A DNA stretch of 64,000 bases from Kumtagia sp964244725. GTDB lineage: Bacteria > Pseudomonadota > Alphaproteobacteria > Rhizobiales > Rhizobiaceae. Position numbers and translations under genes: made by a program. Where the stretch lies: the NCBI GenBank assembly GCA_964244725.1, contig CAXTJQ010000019.1, positions 7,918 through 71,917 of the forward strand, written 5' to 3'. This document shows positions 40,375-48,705 of this stretch, piece by piece. A model generated the notes under the pieces. It was given only the letters and a program-made list of their open reading frames with translations, made no database searches and was not told the origin of the DNA. Every line of letters starts with the position of its first letter. Positions within the stretch are counted from its first letter, which is position 1.

Positions 40375-41994
40375 ATGAGGACATGGGACGCGATCGTCGT
40401 CGGAGCGGGCCACAATGGCCTGGTCAACGCCTGCTATCTGCAGCGCGCCGGCCTGAATGTCCTTGTTTTGGAGAAGAACGATTGGGTCGGCGGCGCGGCG
40501 ACCAGCCGTGAATTGACGCCTGGCTTTCTGTATTCGAACTGCTCCTACGTCTGCTCGCTGTTCCGGCCCGAAATCATGCGCGACCTCGAACTGCCGCGCT
40601 TCGGGCTGCAAGTCATCGCCTACGAAGGCGGCGCGGTGCTGACGCGGGACGGCGACTACCTGGCCAACTACCGCGACCATCACGCCCACCGGCGCGAATT
40701 CGCACGCTTCTCCAGGAAGGATGCCGAAGCCTACGACCGCTACGCCCGCGACGTGACGCGCCAGTGCCGCTTCGTTCAGCCGCTGCTGATGCGCACCGCG
40801 CCGGATCCGACGAGCTTCAGGCCCCGCGACATCTCGGAACTCGTCTACCTCGCCAGGAAATTCTCCGGCCTCGGCGCGCGCGCGATGGCCGAAACCCTGC
40901 GCTTCTGGACCATGTCGATCTCCGATTTCCTCGACGAATATTTCGAGACCGACGTAATTAAGGCGAATTTTTCAATCTCGGGCATCATCGGGACGGCGCT
41001 CGGACCGATGTCGCCCGGCACGGCCTACGTGCTGTTGCATCACTACATGGGCGAGGTCGACGGCTCGGTCGGCGCCTGGGGCTACGCGCGCGGCGGCATG
41101 GGCGCCATCACCCGGGCGCTGGCCGATTCCTTCCGCGCCTCCGGCGGGACGATCCGCACCGGCGCCGAGGTCGAGCACGTGCTGGTGACCCTCGGCAAGG
41201 CGCGCGGCGTCGTGCTGGCCGGCGGCGAAGTCGTTCACGCCAGGACGGTGGTGTCCAACGCCGACGTCAAGCGCACTTTCCTCAAGCTCGTCGAGCCGAA
41301 GGAACTGCCCGACATTTTCCTGCGCCGCGTGCGGAATTTCCGCATGCGCGGCTCGTCCGGCAAGGTCAACATCGCGCTGGATTCGATGCCGGAATTCCCG
41401 GCCCTGCCGAAGGATTCGCCCAGCCTGCGCGGCGACCTGCACTTCACCGATTCCGTCGAGCGCATGGAGCGCGCCTACGACGACTGGAAGGAAGGCCGCT
41501 GGTCGGCCGACCCCTTCCTCGACGCCATGATCCCGACGACGCTCGATCCGACCATGGCCGCGCCTGGCAAGCATTTCATGAGCTGCTTCGTGCAATATTG
41601 CCCGCCCAAGGTCCAGGGTCGCGACTGGACGGACGCCGACCGCGACGCGTTCGCCGAGACGGTCATCGCGCAGGTCGCCGACTATTCGCCGGGCTTTCGC
41701 GACCGCATCGTCCACATGGAAGTCCGCACGCCGCGCGAACTGGAAGCCGAGGTCGGCCTGACCGAGGGCAACATCTTCCAGGGCGAACTGACCTTCGACC
41801 AGTTGCTCTTCAACCGGCCGGTGCCGGGCTACGCGCAATACCGCTCGCCGGTCGACGGTTTGTACATCTGCGGCTCCTCGACCCATCCCGGCGGCGGCGT
41901 CATGGGCGCGCCCGGCCGCAACGCGGCCGTCGAAATCCTGCGCGACCTGAAGCAGGGCGCGAAGCATGTAAGCCCGGCGCATGACGTCATCTGA
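40375..41994 (+). CDS. Phytoene-desaturase-like FAD oxidoreductase, copy 1
   Basis: A 539-aa flavoprotein with VVGAGHNGLVNACYLQRAGL at the N-terminus, LEKNDWVGGAATSRELTPG, and a C-terminal FAD signature (DGLYICGSSTHPGGGVMGAP). It belongs to the CrtI-like family that includes PYROXD2, whose substrates are mostly unknown. Start at the ATG at 40375 (MRTWDAIVV); 16 extra upstream codons have no support. It overlaps the second copy by 14 bp. Expected reaction: FAD-linked dehydrogenation of a pathway intermediate. Confidence 0.9.
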   Translation: MRTWDAIVVGAGHNGLVNACYLQRAGLNVLVLEKNDWVGGAATSRELTPGFLYSNCSYVCSLFRPEIMRDLELPRFGLQVIAYEGGAVLTRDGDYLANYRDHHAHRREFARFSRKDAEAYDRYARDVTRQCRFVQPLLMRTAPDPTSFRPRDISELVYLARKFSGLGARAMAETLRFWTMSISDFLDEYFETDVIKANFSISGIIGTALGPMSPGTAYVLLHHYMGEVDGSVGAWGYARGGMGAITRALADSFRASGGTIRTGAEVEHVLVTLGKARGVVLAGGEVVHARTVVSNADVKRTFLKLVEPKELPDIFLRRVRNFRMRGSSGKVNIALDSMPEFPALPKDSPSLRGDLHFTDSVERMERAYDDWKEGRWSADPFLDAMIPTTLDPTMAAPGKHFMSCFVQYCPPKVQGRDWTDADRDAFAETVIAQVADYSPGFRDRIVHMEVRTPRELEAEVGLTEGNIFQGELTFDQLLFNRPVPGYAQYRSPVDGLYICGSSTHPGGGVMGAPGRNAAVEILRDLKQGAKHVSPAHDVI

Positions 41995-43564
41995 CACGAC
42001 GAGGTGGGACGCGATCGTCATCGGCGGCGGCCACAACGGCCTCGTCTGCGCCGCGATGCTCGCCAAAGGCGGGCGTAAGGTGCTGGTGCTCGAAGCCGCG
42101 AGCCAAACCGGCGGCGCGGGCGCGACGCATGAATTCAGCCCAGGCTTCAGGGTTTCGTCACTGGCCCACACGGTCAACCGTCTGCATCCCGAAGTCGTCA
42201 GGGCGCTCGATCTCGAAGGCCATGGCCTGAAACTGAGTGCGGCGCGGCAAATCCCGAGCGTATCGCTATCGCCCCACGGCGCGCCACTGATCCTGATCGG
42301 CGCGTATGGCGAGGCGCTGGTTGGCGCAAGGCCGTCCGAGCAGGCGGCGTGGCGCGAGGTCCGCGCCCAGCTTTTCCGCTACGCGGGCGTCCTGAAGCCG
42401 ATGCTCGCCCGTCGCCCGCCGGCGCTCGGCGGCGGCATGGGTATCGCCGAGATTTCCGCGCACGCCATGACCGGCCTGGCGCTGAAAAAACTCGGCAAGG
42501 AGGACATGCGCGACTTCCTGCGCGTGTTGCTCATGAACGTCGCCGATTTCTGCGATGAACGGTTGGCCAACGACCGGCTGAAAGGGCTGCTCGCCTTCGA
42601 CGCGGTTCTCGGCAGCCATCTCGGGCCGCGTTCGCCGACCTCGCTGCTCGGGCTCTACTACAGGCTGACCGGCGAGACGGACGGCAGGCCCGGCGGACAG
42701 ATGGTTCCGCTCGGCGGTATGGGCGCTGTCACCGCAGCGATCCGCGCGGCGGCGGAGAAGGCCGGCGTGACGATCGGCACGGACGCCCCGGTTGCCGGCA
42801 TCGCCGTCGAAAACGGCCGCGCGACGGGGATCACGCTTGAAAACGGGGAGCGGATCGCCGCTTCGACGATCGTCTCCGCCATCAACCCGCGCACCACCTT
42901 CATCGACCTCGTCGGTCCGATGCATCTCGACACGGGCTTCGTGCGCCGGGTGCAAAACATCCGCATGAAGGGCGACGCCGCAAAGCTGCATCTGGCGCTC
43001 GACCGCGCGCCTGAGTTTTTAGGCCTACCGCTCGAGCACCGCAATGCGCGGCTCGTTATCGCGCCGTCGACCGATCATGTCGAACGCGCTTTCAACCCGG
43101 CGAAATATGGCGATTTCTCCCCGGAACCGGCGATGGAAATCACGCTGCCGAGCATCGACGATCCGTCGCTCGCGCCGGCCGGCGGCTGCGTCCTGTCGGC
43201 GATCGTGCAATATGCTCCCTATGCGCTGAAGGAAGGCTGGGGCGCGGGCAAGCCGAAATTCCTCGACGCGATCCTGCGGGTGCTCGAAGCTTACGCGCCC
43301 GGCCTCGCCAAATCGGTCGTGCATGCCGAATTGCTGACGCCGCTCGACATCGAGCAGCAGTTCCGCATGCCGGGCGGTCATTGGCATCATGGCGAATTGC
43401 AGGCCGACCAGATGCTGATGTCGCGGCCGGTGTTCGGCGCGGAAGGCTATGATACACCCATCGACGGTCTTTTCCTGGCGAGCGCCGGCTCGCATCCCGG
43501 CGGCGGCATCTCCGGCGTTCCGGGGATGAACGCGGCAAGGCGGGTGATGGGAATGCGGGGATGA
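41981..43564 (+). CDS. Phytoene-desaturase-like FAD oxidoreductase, copy 2
   Basis: A 527-aa paralogue of copy 1: VIGGGHNGLVCAAMLAKGGR, LEAASQTGGAGATHEFSPGF, and a C-terminal DGLFLASAGSHPGGGISGVP. The two share the same architecture throughout but are clearly diverged, so they may form a heterodimer or act on successive intermediates. It is translationally coupled to copy 1. A RIME-like palindrome separates it from the GcvT-like gene. Confidence 0.9.
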   Translation: MTSSDTTRWDAIVIGGGHNGLVCAAMLAKGGRKVLVLEAASQTGGAGATHEFSPGFRVSSLAHTVNRLHPEVVRALDLEGHGLKLSAARQIPSVSLSPHGAPLILIGAYGEALVGARPSEQAAWREVRAQLFRYAGVLKPMLARRPPALGGGMGIAEISAHAMTGLALKKLGKEDMRDFLRVLLMNVADFCDERLANDRLKGLLAFDAVLGSHLGPRSPTSLLGLYYRLTGETDGRPGGQMVPLGGMGAVTAAIRAAAEKAGVTIGTDAPVAGIAVENGRATGITLENGERIAASTIVSAINPRTTFIDLVGPMHLDTGFVRRVQNIRMKGDAAKLHLALDRAPEFLGLPLEHRNARLVIAPSTDHVERAFNPAKYGDFSPEPAMEITLPSIDDPSLAPAGGCVLSAIVQYAPYALKEGWGAGKPKFLDAILRVLEAYAPGLAKSVVHAELLTPLDIEQQFRMPGGHWHHGELQADQMLMSRPVFGAEGYDTPIDGLFLASAGSHPGGGISGVPGMNAARRVMGMRG

Positions 43565-43595
43565 GAATGAACATTGCCGTTGTGGTGCTTCGCCC

Positions 43596-43736
43596 CCTCC
43601 ACCGCCTTTGGCGGTCCCCCACCCCCGCTTCGCAAGGGAGGAACCGGCCTCGCGAGTTTGCAAGTGAACGACAGGCGGGGACGCCGCTGATCCTCCCCCG
43701 TTTACGGACGGGGGGAACCGCCGAAGGCGATGGAGG
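43596..43736. repeat. Large imperfect palindrome, RIME-like intergenic repeat
   Basis: The left arm (43596-43622) and right arm (43710-43736) are complementary over 27 bases with four mismatches. An inner hairpin CCCCCGT/ACGGGGG lies at about 43695-43714. The words CTTCGCAAGGGAGGA and CCGCCTTTGGCGGT are typical of rhizobial intergenic mosaic elements (RIME). It separates two genes of an otherwise compact operon and might act as an mRNA-stability or attenuation hairpin. Confidence 0.7.
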
Positions 43737-43775
43737 AGGCTCAGGTCAACCTGTCGGTCGCCGGATCGAGCGAAT

Positions 43776-44996
43776 ATGAACGCGTTGTCCAACCGCCTCG
43801 CCCTCCAGCCGCACTTCCGCAAGCCGCGCCTCGGCACGCCGTTTCAGCCTCGGCTCGAAGCGCTGAACCTGCAGGAATCCTGGTACGACTGGGCCGGCTA
43901 CAAGGCCCCGACGGCGCTTTGGGACGAGGAACTCGAATATTTCGCGATCCGCAGTCAGGCGGCCGTGTTCGACATATCGCCGATGGTCAAATACCGCATC
44001 GACGGTTTTGGCGCGGAATCCTTCCTCGACCGCCTGACCCTGCGCGACGTGAGCAAACTCAGGGCCGGCCGCGTTCATTACACCGCCTGGTGCGATGACG
44101 AAGGCCACGTCCTCGACGACGGCACGCTGTTTCGCCTGGCCGGGACGCGCTTCCGCCTTTGCTGCCAGGAGCGGCATCTGCCATGGCTGCTCGACAGCGC
44201 GGTCGGCTTCGAGGTCGAGATCGAGGAGGAAACGGAAAGCATCGCGGGACTTGCCCTGCAGGGTCCAACGTCCTGGTCCGTCCTCGACGCGGCGGGATTT
44301 GCCGGCGTCGACACCCTGAAACTGTTCGATATCGCCTCGTTTCCGCATGACGCGGGCGAGGTCACGATTTCGCGAACCGGCTTCACCGGCGACCTCGGCT
44401 ACGAGCTTTTCGTGAACGCGCCCGCGGCGCTGTCATTGTGGGATCGGCTGTTCGAGGCGGGAAAGCCGTTCGGCATCCGCGCGATCGGCTACGCCGCGCT
44501 GAACCGCGCCCGCATCGAGGCCGGCCTGATCGTCGCCAATACCGATTTCACCACCGCCGAACACGCGATCCGGCAAGACCGGGTGCGGATGCCGGACGAA
44601 ATCGGCCTTTCGTTCATGATCGATTCAAAGAAGACGGCGCACTACAATGGCCGCCCGGCGATCGCGAAATCGCGCGCAGGCGCTGGACCGGCGCACATCC
44701 TGGTCGGGCTGGAAATCGAGGGCAACATACCGGCCGAGCACGCGATTGTTTACCATCGCGGCAAGCGCGAGGTCGGATTGGTCAGCGCGGCGATCTGGTC
44801 GCCGACCGGCAAGCGCAACATCGCCCTAGCCAGCCTGGAACGGCCATACGGCGACACGATCGTCGACGACCTCTGGGTCGAAATCTATGCGATGCGCGAA
44901 CTTCGATATTCGAGGATCATGAAGCGCGCCAGGATCGCGCCGCGCCCCTTCGTCAAGCTCGACCGACGCACCGCCAATCCGCCCGGCCGCTTCTGA
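43776..44996 (+). CDS. GcvT-like aminomethyltransferase family protein
   Basis: A 406-aa folate-dependent methyl/methylene-transfer fold (GCV_T domain about 30-290, C-terminal barrel about 300-390). GcvT features: VFDISPMVKYRIDG, ALQGPTSWSVLDAAG, and SRTGFTGDLGYELFV. Relatives include glycine-cleavage T protein, the folate domains of dimethylglycine and sarcosine dehydrogenases, and the DMSP and O-demethylases DmdA and LigM. Alongside a Rieske demethylase and flavoproteins it probably captures released one-carbon units on tetrahydrofolate. It is not the housekeeping GcvT, since no gcvH or gcvP is near. Confidence 0.87.
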   Translation: MNALSNRLALQPHFRKPRLGTPFQPRLEALNLQESWYDWAGYKAPTALWDEELEYFAIRSQAAVFDISPMVKYRIDGFGAESFLDRLTLRDVSKLRAGRVHYTAWCDDEGHVLDDGTLFRLAGTRFRLCCQERHLPWLLDSAVGFEVEIEEETESIAGLALQGPTSWSVLDAAGFAGVDTLKLFDIASFPHDAGEVTISRTGFTGDLGYELFVNAPAALSLWDRLFEAGKPFGIRAIGYAALNRARIEAGLIVANTDFTTAEHAIRQDRVRMPDEIGLSFMIDSKKTAHYNGRPAIAKSRAGAGPAHILVGLEIEGNIPAEHAIVYHRGKREVGLVSAAIWSPTGKRNIALASLERPYGDTIVDDLWVEIYAMRELRYSRIMKRARIAPRPFVKLDRRTANPPGRF

Positions 44997-45271
44997 TGGT
45001 CCTCGATGCGACGGCTCTGCCGCCCGGTATCCCAGCCGACCCCGAAACCCGGGAGCAATGGACGTTGCTCAACACGCCGCTCGGCGAGCCGTGGTCGGGG
45101 CGCACCCGCTATGCCGCCGCCGTCCATTTCCACCGGATCGGCGCGATGGACGCGGACACGCTCGAAGTCTACCGCATCTGCTCGCGACTCGACGACGAGG
45201 ATTCGAAGGACGTGATGCGGGATCGCGGAGTCGGCGCGCATTGGCTCAAACAAATAGCGCCCGGCGAATAG
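44996..45271 (+). CDS. Small protein of the amine-catabolic operon (91 aa)
   Basis: The ATG at 44996 overlaps the last base of the GcvT-like stop (TGATG), so it is translationally coupled. The soluble protein MVLDATALPPGIPADPETRE ends in DEDSKDVMRDRGVGAHWLKQ. I know no family. Its placement as the last gene of the operon suggests an accessory subunit or chaperone for one of the pathway enzymes. Confidence 0.65.
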   Translation: MVLDATALPPGIPADPETREQWTLLNTPLGEPWSGRTRYAAAVHFHRIGAMDADTLEVYRICSRLDDEDSKDVMRDRGVGAHWLKQIAPGE

Positions 45272-45311
45272 GCCGAGCGCTCAACTTTAACCCGTTATCT
45301 GAAGTTCGTCT

Positions 45312-46223
45312 TTACGCCGCCGGCTGCGCCTCGATGGTGCGCAGCGACTGCACCTGCTTGCGTGCGGCCGCCTTGACCGCGTCCTGAACCTTCTCGAAGG
45401 CGCGCACCTCGATCTGGCGCACGCGCTCGCGGCTTATGCCGAACTCGGACGACAGGTCCTCCAGCGTCAGCGGGTCCTCCGATAGGCGGCGCGCCTCGAA
45501 GATGCGCCGCTCGCGCTCGTTGAGCACCGCGAGCGCGCCCGACAGCATGCCGCGCCGGTTGTCGAGTTCGTCCTGCTCGATCAGCACCGCCTCCGCGCTC
45601 TCGTGGTCGTCGACCAGCCAGTCCTGCCACTCGCCGGACTCGCCCTCGCTGGCGCGGATCGGCGCATTGAGCGACGCGTCGCCCGACAAGCGGCGGTTCA
45701 TCGATACGACTTCCGCTGCCGAAACGTTCAACCGCGTCGCGATCTCGGCGATCTGGTCCGGCTTGAGGTCGCCTTCCTCGAGCGCCTGGATCTTGCCTTT
45801 GACCTTGCGCAAGTTGAAGAACAGGCGCTTCTGGTTGGCGGTCGTGCCCATCTTGACCAGGCTCCACGAGCGCAGGATGTATTCCTGGATCGAAGCCTTG
45901 ATCCACCACATAGCGTAGGTCGCGAGGCGGAATCCGCGCTCCGGCTCGAACTTCTTGACGGCCTGCATCAGGCCGACATTGCCCTCGGAGACCACCTCGC
46001 CGATCGGCAGGCCATAGCCGCGATAACCCATCGCGATCTTGGCGACGAGGCGCAGATGACTGGTGACGAGTTTGTGGGCGGCGCCGGTGTCCTCATGCTC
46101 CGCATACCGCTTGGCGAGCATGTACTCTTCCTGCGGCTGCAACATCGGAAAACGGCGAATTTCTTCCAAGTAGCGGGAAAGGCCGCCCTCTCCTGAAACG
46201 ATACTGGGTAGTGACTGGGCCAT
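45312..46223 (-). CDS. rpoH: RNA polymerase sigma-32 factor RpoH
   Basis: Directs transcription of heat-shock and proteostasis genes. The 303-aa sigma-70-family protein has region 2 (GYGLPIGEVVSEGNVGLMQA, FRLATYAMWWIKASIQEYIL), the RpoH box just after it (QKRLFFNLRKVK), and region 4 (LEDLSSEFGISRERVRQIEV). I start at the ATG at 46223 (MAQSLPSIVSGEGG) behind a strong GGAGG; the upstream 45 codons are a chance extension. Many rhizobia have two rpoH genes; which one this is cannot be told here. Confidence 0.95.
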   Translation of the reverse strand: MAQSLPSIVSGEGGLSRYLEEIRRFPMLQPQEEYMLAKRYAEHEDTGAAHKLVTSHLRLVAKIAMGYRGYGLPIGEVVSEGNVGLMQAVKKFEPERGFRLATYAMWWIKASIQEYILRSWSLVKMGTTANQKRLFFNLRKVKGKIQALEEGDLKPDQIAEIATRLNVSAAEVVSMNRRLSGDASLNAPIRASEGESGEWQDWLVDDHESAEAVLIEQDELDNRRGMLSGALAVLNERERRIFEARRLSEDPLTLEDLSSEFGISRERVRQIEVRAFEKVQDAVKAAARKQVQSLRTIEAQPAA

Positions 46224-46453
46224 AAAGCACCCTCCTTCTCGAATTTGCCCCCGGATCAAGGCGGGCATGAGGCGCGATCGCGCTTTCGCCGCGTCGAGCC
46301 AAACCGTCGTATACAGGAACAAAGCGCGAAAAGACAGCCCTTGTTGCGCCCCGAACACACTGTCACATCAAAGTGAACAATGGGGCGTCGGTTACCGATC
46401 GAAACCAGGACGCCACCGAACGGCGTCGCCGCCGGGCGCTTGGCGCTCGGGCG

Positions 46454-47476
46454 TCACAGGGTGCGAAATCCGTCGATCAGCGTCCGCATGTCATCCGGCA
46501 ACGGGGCCGCGAAGCGCATGACCTGGCCTGTTGCCGGATGGCGGAACGACAGCAGCCGGGCATGCAGCGCCTGGCGCGGAAACCCGTTGACCAGATCGCG
46601 CAAGTCCTCCGGCAACTTGTTGACCTTGGTGCGGAACGCCATGCCATAGTCGCGGTCGCCGATCAGCGGATGGCCGATATGCGCCATGTGGACGCGGATC
46701 TGGTGCGTGCGGCCCGTCTTGAGCCGGCATTCGACCAGCGCCGCCGCAACGGCTTCCGCCGCGCCGAAACGGTCGAGCACGGTCCAGTGCGTCACGGCCT
46801 GGCGCGCATCGTCGCGGCTCTGCGGGACCACGGCGCGCTTGACCCGGTCCGACGCGCGCCCGAGCGGGGCATCGACCGTGCCCATCATCCGCGACGGGAT
46901 GTTCCAGACGAGCGCCAGATAGGCGCGCTCGAGGTCGCCGCTGCGGCCGTGGTCGGCAAACGCCTCCGACAGGCTCCTGTGCGCCCGGTCGGTCTTGGCG
47001 GCGACCAGGACGCCGCTCGTATCCTTGTCGAGACGATGCACGATTCCCGGCCGCCGCACGCCGCCGACGCCGGAAAGACTGTCGCCGCAGTGGTGGATCA
47101 GCGCATTGACCAGCGTGCCGCTCCAGTTGCCCGCGCCCGGATGAACGACGAGGCCCGGCGGCTTGTTGATGACGATCAACTCGTCGTCTTCGTGGAGCAC
47201 GTCCAAGGTGATGTCCTCCCCGGCGGGCTCGGCCGGTTCGGGGTCGGGCAAAGCGATTTCGACGGTATCCCCCGCCGCCACCTTGCGCTTCGCCTCGATC
47301 ACGACCCTGTCGCCGACCTTCACCGCGCCCTGGCGGATCAGCATCTGGAGCCGGCTGCGTGAAAAATCGCCGCCGAGGCTTTGCGCAAGCCACTGGTCGA
47401 GTCGCAGGCCCGCGGCCTCCGGCCCGGCGACCAGCCCTTTCCATGCGCTGTCGGCTTCGGTATCAGGGTCGCGCAT
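46454..47476 (-). CDS. Ribosomal large subunit pseudouridine synthase, RluA/RluD family
   Basis: A 340-aa enzyme with an N-terminal S4 RNA-binding domain (LRLDQWLAQSLGGDFSRSRL, QMLIRQGAVKVG) and a catalytic domain holding the active-site Asp in HRLDKDTSGVLVAAKT plus LKTGRTHQIRVHM. Architecture and length match RluD, which modifies helix 69 of 23S rRNA. Start at the ATG at 47476 (MRDPDTEADS) with GGAGG six bases upstream; an earlier ATG at 47497 overlaps the divergent gene. Confidence 0.93.
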   Translation of the reverse strand: MRDPDTEADSAWKGLVAGPEAAGLRLDQWLAQSLGGDFSRSRLQMLIRQGAVKVGDRVVIEAKRKVAAGDTVEIALPDPEPAEPAGEDITLDVLHEDDELIVINKPPGLVVHPGAGNWSGTLVNALIHHCGDSLSGVGGVRRPGIVHRLDKDTSGVLVAAKTDRAHRSLSEAFADHGRSGDLERAYLALVWNIPSRMMGTVDAPLGRASDRVKRAVVPQSRDDARQAVTHWTVLDRFGAAEAVAAALVECRLKTGRTHQIRVHMAHIGHPLIGDRDYGMAFRTKVNKLPEDLRDLVNGFPRQALHARLLSFRHPATGQVMRFAAPLPDDMRTLIDGFRTL

Positions 47477-47495
47477 CGCGCCCTCCGGAATAGTC

Positions 47496-47882
47496 ATGGC
47501 CAAACCTGCTCTCGATGACGAAGCCGAAAAGCCGCTCGACCCCGCGGTCGAAAACGTGCGCCGCAAGCTCGTCCGCTTCGCGCTGGTCAATCTTGGGCTG
47601 CTTTTCCTCGCCCTTATGGCGGTCGTGGCCGCGATTGTCTACAAATCCCGCGTTCCGGCCGCCGTCGCCACCGCGCCGGGGGCCGAGCTTCCAGCCCCGG
47701 CGGCCGGAGCGATGATCGAAGGCGACATCCTCCTGCCCCTCGGCGCGAGGATCGTGTCCCAGTCGCTAGCCGGCAGCCGCGTCGCGCTCGACGTGGAACT
47801 GGCCGAAGGCGGGCGCATCCTCTATCTCTACGATCTTGCGGAGCGCCGGCTGATTGGCCGCTTCAAGGTTGTCGCGCAATGA
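47496..47882 (+). CDS. DUF6476 family single-span membrane protein
   Basis: A 128-aa protein: acidic start (AKPALDDEAEKPLDPAVENV), basic stop-transfer (RRKLVRF), one transmembrane helix (ALVNLGLLFLALMAVVAAIV), then a periplasmic domain with LPLGARIVSQSLAGSRVALD and ILYLYDLAERRLIGRFKV. This pattern is conserved in Rhizobiales as DUF6476; function unknown. It is divergent from the pseudouridine synthase and overlaps the next gene by 4 bp. Confidence 0.85.
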   Translation: MAKPALDDEAEKPLDPAVENVRRKLVRFALVNLGLLFLALMAVVAAIVYKSRVPAAVATAPGAELPAPAAGAMIEGDILLPLGARIVSQSLAGSRVALDVELAEGGRILYLYDLAERRLIGRFKVVAQ

Positions 47883-48277
47883 ACGGACCTAACCGCCGCA
47901 TCGCGACCGTAACGCTCGTCGTCGCCGATTATGACGAGGCGATCGACTGGTATGTCGATCGCCTCGGCTTCGCGCTGGTCGACGATATCGATCTGGGCGA
48001 CGGCAAACGCTGGGTCGTCGTCTCTCCCGGAGAAAGCGGCGCGCGCCTGCTGCTTGCGCAGGCCGCCGGCGACGTCGAACGCGCCGCCATCGGCAACCAG
48101 GCCGGCGGACGCGTCGCCTACTTCCTGGAAACAGACGATTTCGCCCGCGATCACGCGGCCATGCTCGCCAGGGGCGTTCGCTTCAACGAGCAGCCGCGAC
48201 ACGAGGCCTATGGCGTGGTGGCCGTCTTCGCCGACCTGCACGGCAATCTCTGGGACCTGATCGAGCCGGCGCGGTAG
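47879..48277 (+). CDS. VOC (glyoxalase/bleomycin-resistance) family protein
   Basis: A 132-aa single-domain vicinal-oxygen-chelate protein with paired beta-alpha-beta-beta-beta modules: RIATVTLVVADYDEAIDWYV at the start and VAVFADLHGNLWDLIE at the end. Possible metal ligands are the downstream His and Glu. The substrate is unknown; relatives are dioxygenases, isomerases or drug-binding proteins. It is cotranslated with the DUF6476 gene. Confidence 0.88.
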   Translation: MNGPNRRIATVTLVVADYDEAIDWYVDRLGFALVDDIDLGDGKRWVVVSPGESGARLLLAQAAGDVERAAIGNQAGGRVAYFLETDDFARDHAAMLARGVRFNEQPRHEAYGVVAVFADLHGNLWDLIEPAR

Positions 48278-48342
48278 CTCCGCCGCTTCGCGAATCGCGG
48301 TTGCTTTTTGGCCAAACCCCGCCTAATTACCGCTCACGCTAA

Positions 48343-48417
48343 GCGCCCATCGTCTAGCGGTTAGGACGGCGCCCTCTCACGGCGCAAACAGGGGTTCGAT
48401 TCCCCTTGGGCGTACCA
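48343..48417 (+). tRNA. tRNA-Glu (anticodon CTC)
   Basis: A 75-base cloverleaf with acceptor GCGCCCA/TGGGCGT (one G-T pair), anticodon stem GCGCC/GGCGC around the loop CTCTCAC giving CTC, T arm AGGGG-TTCGATT-CCCCT, and encoded CCA. It reads GAG as glutamate. Confidence 0.96.
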
Positions 48418-48705
48418 GCGATTTCACGCGGCCGGCGCACATCACGGTCGGGCTGCGGCGATCCGGCCGCCCCCATTCGATCGATCCGCATCCATATTGA
48501 TGCAACGCATGACACAAGCGCACGATGCCATTGGTCTTTTTACCAAAGATACATGAAAGTTGCTCTAAAGCAACAGTTATTCGCATAGTTGTGGGCGTTC
48601 GCACTCAAGAATCTTCGCCATTGCCTCCAAATTAACCGCTGATTAATAATTCCGACCGCGCGCCCCGGCAATTTCCGCTGGGCGGCGACTTTGGGGGATT
48701 CTACA

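Noticed and set aside
44438..45271. 277-codon frame ending in the 91-aa gene
   Set aside because: Its first two thirds are the out-of-frame shadow of the GcvT-like gene; only the part from the ATG at 44996 is supported.
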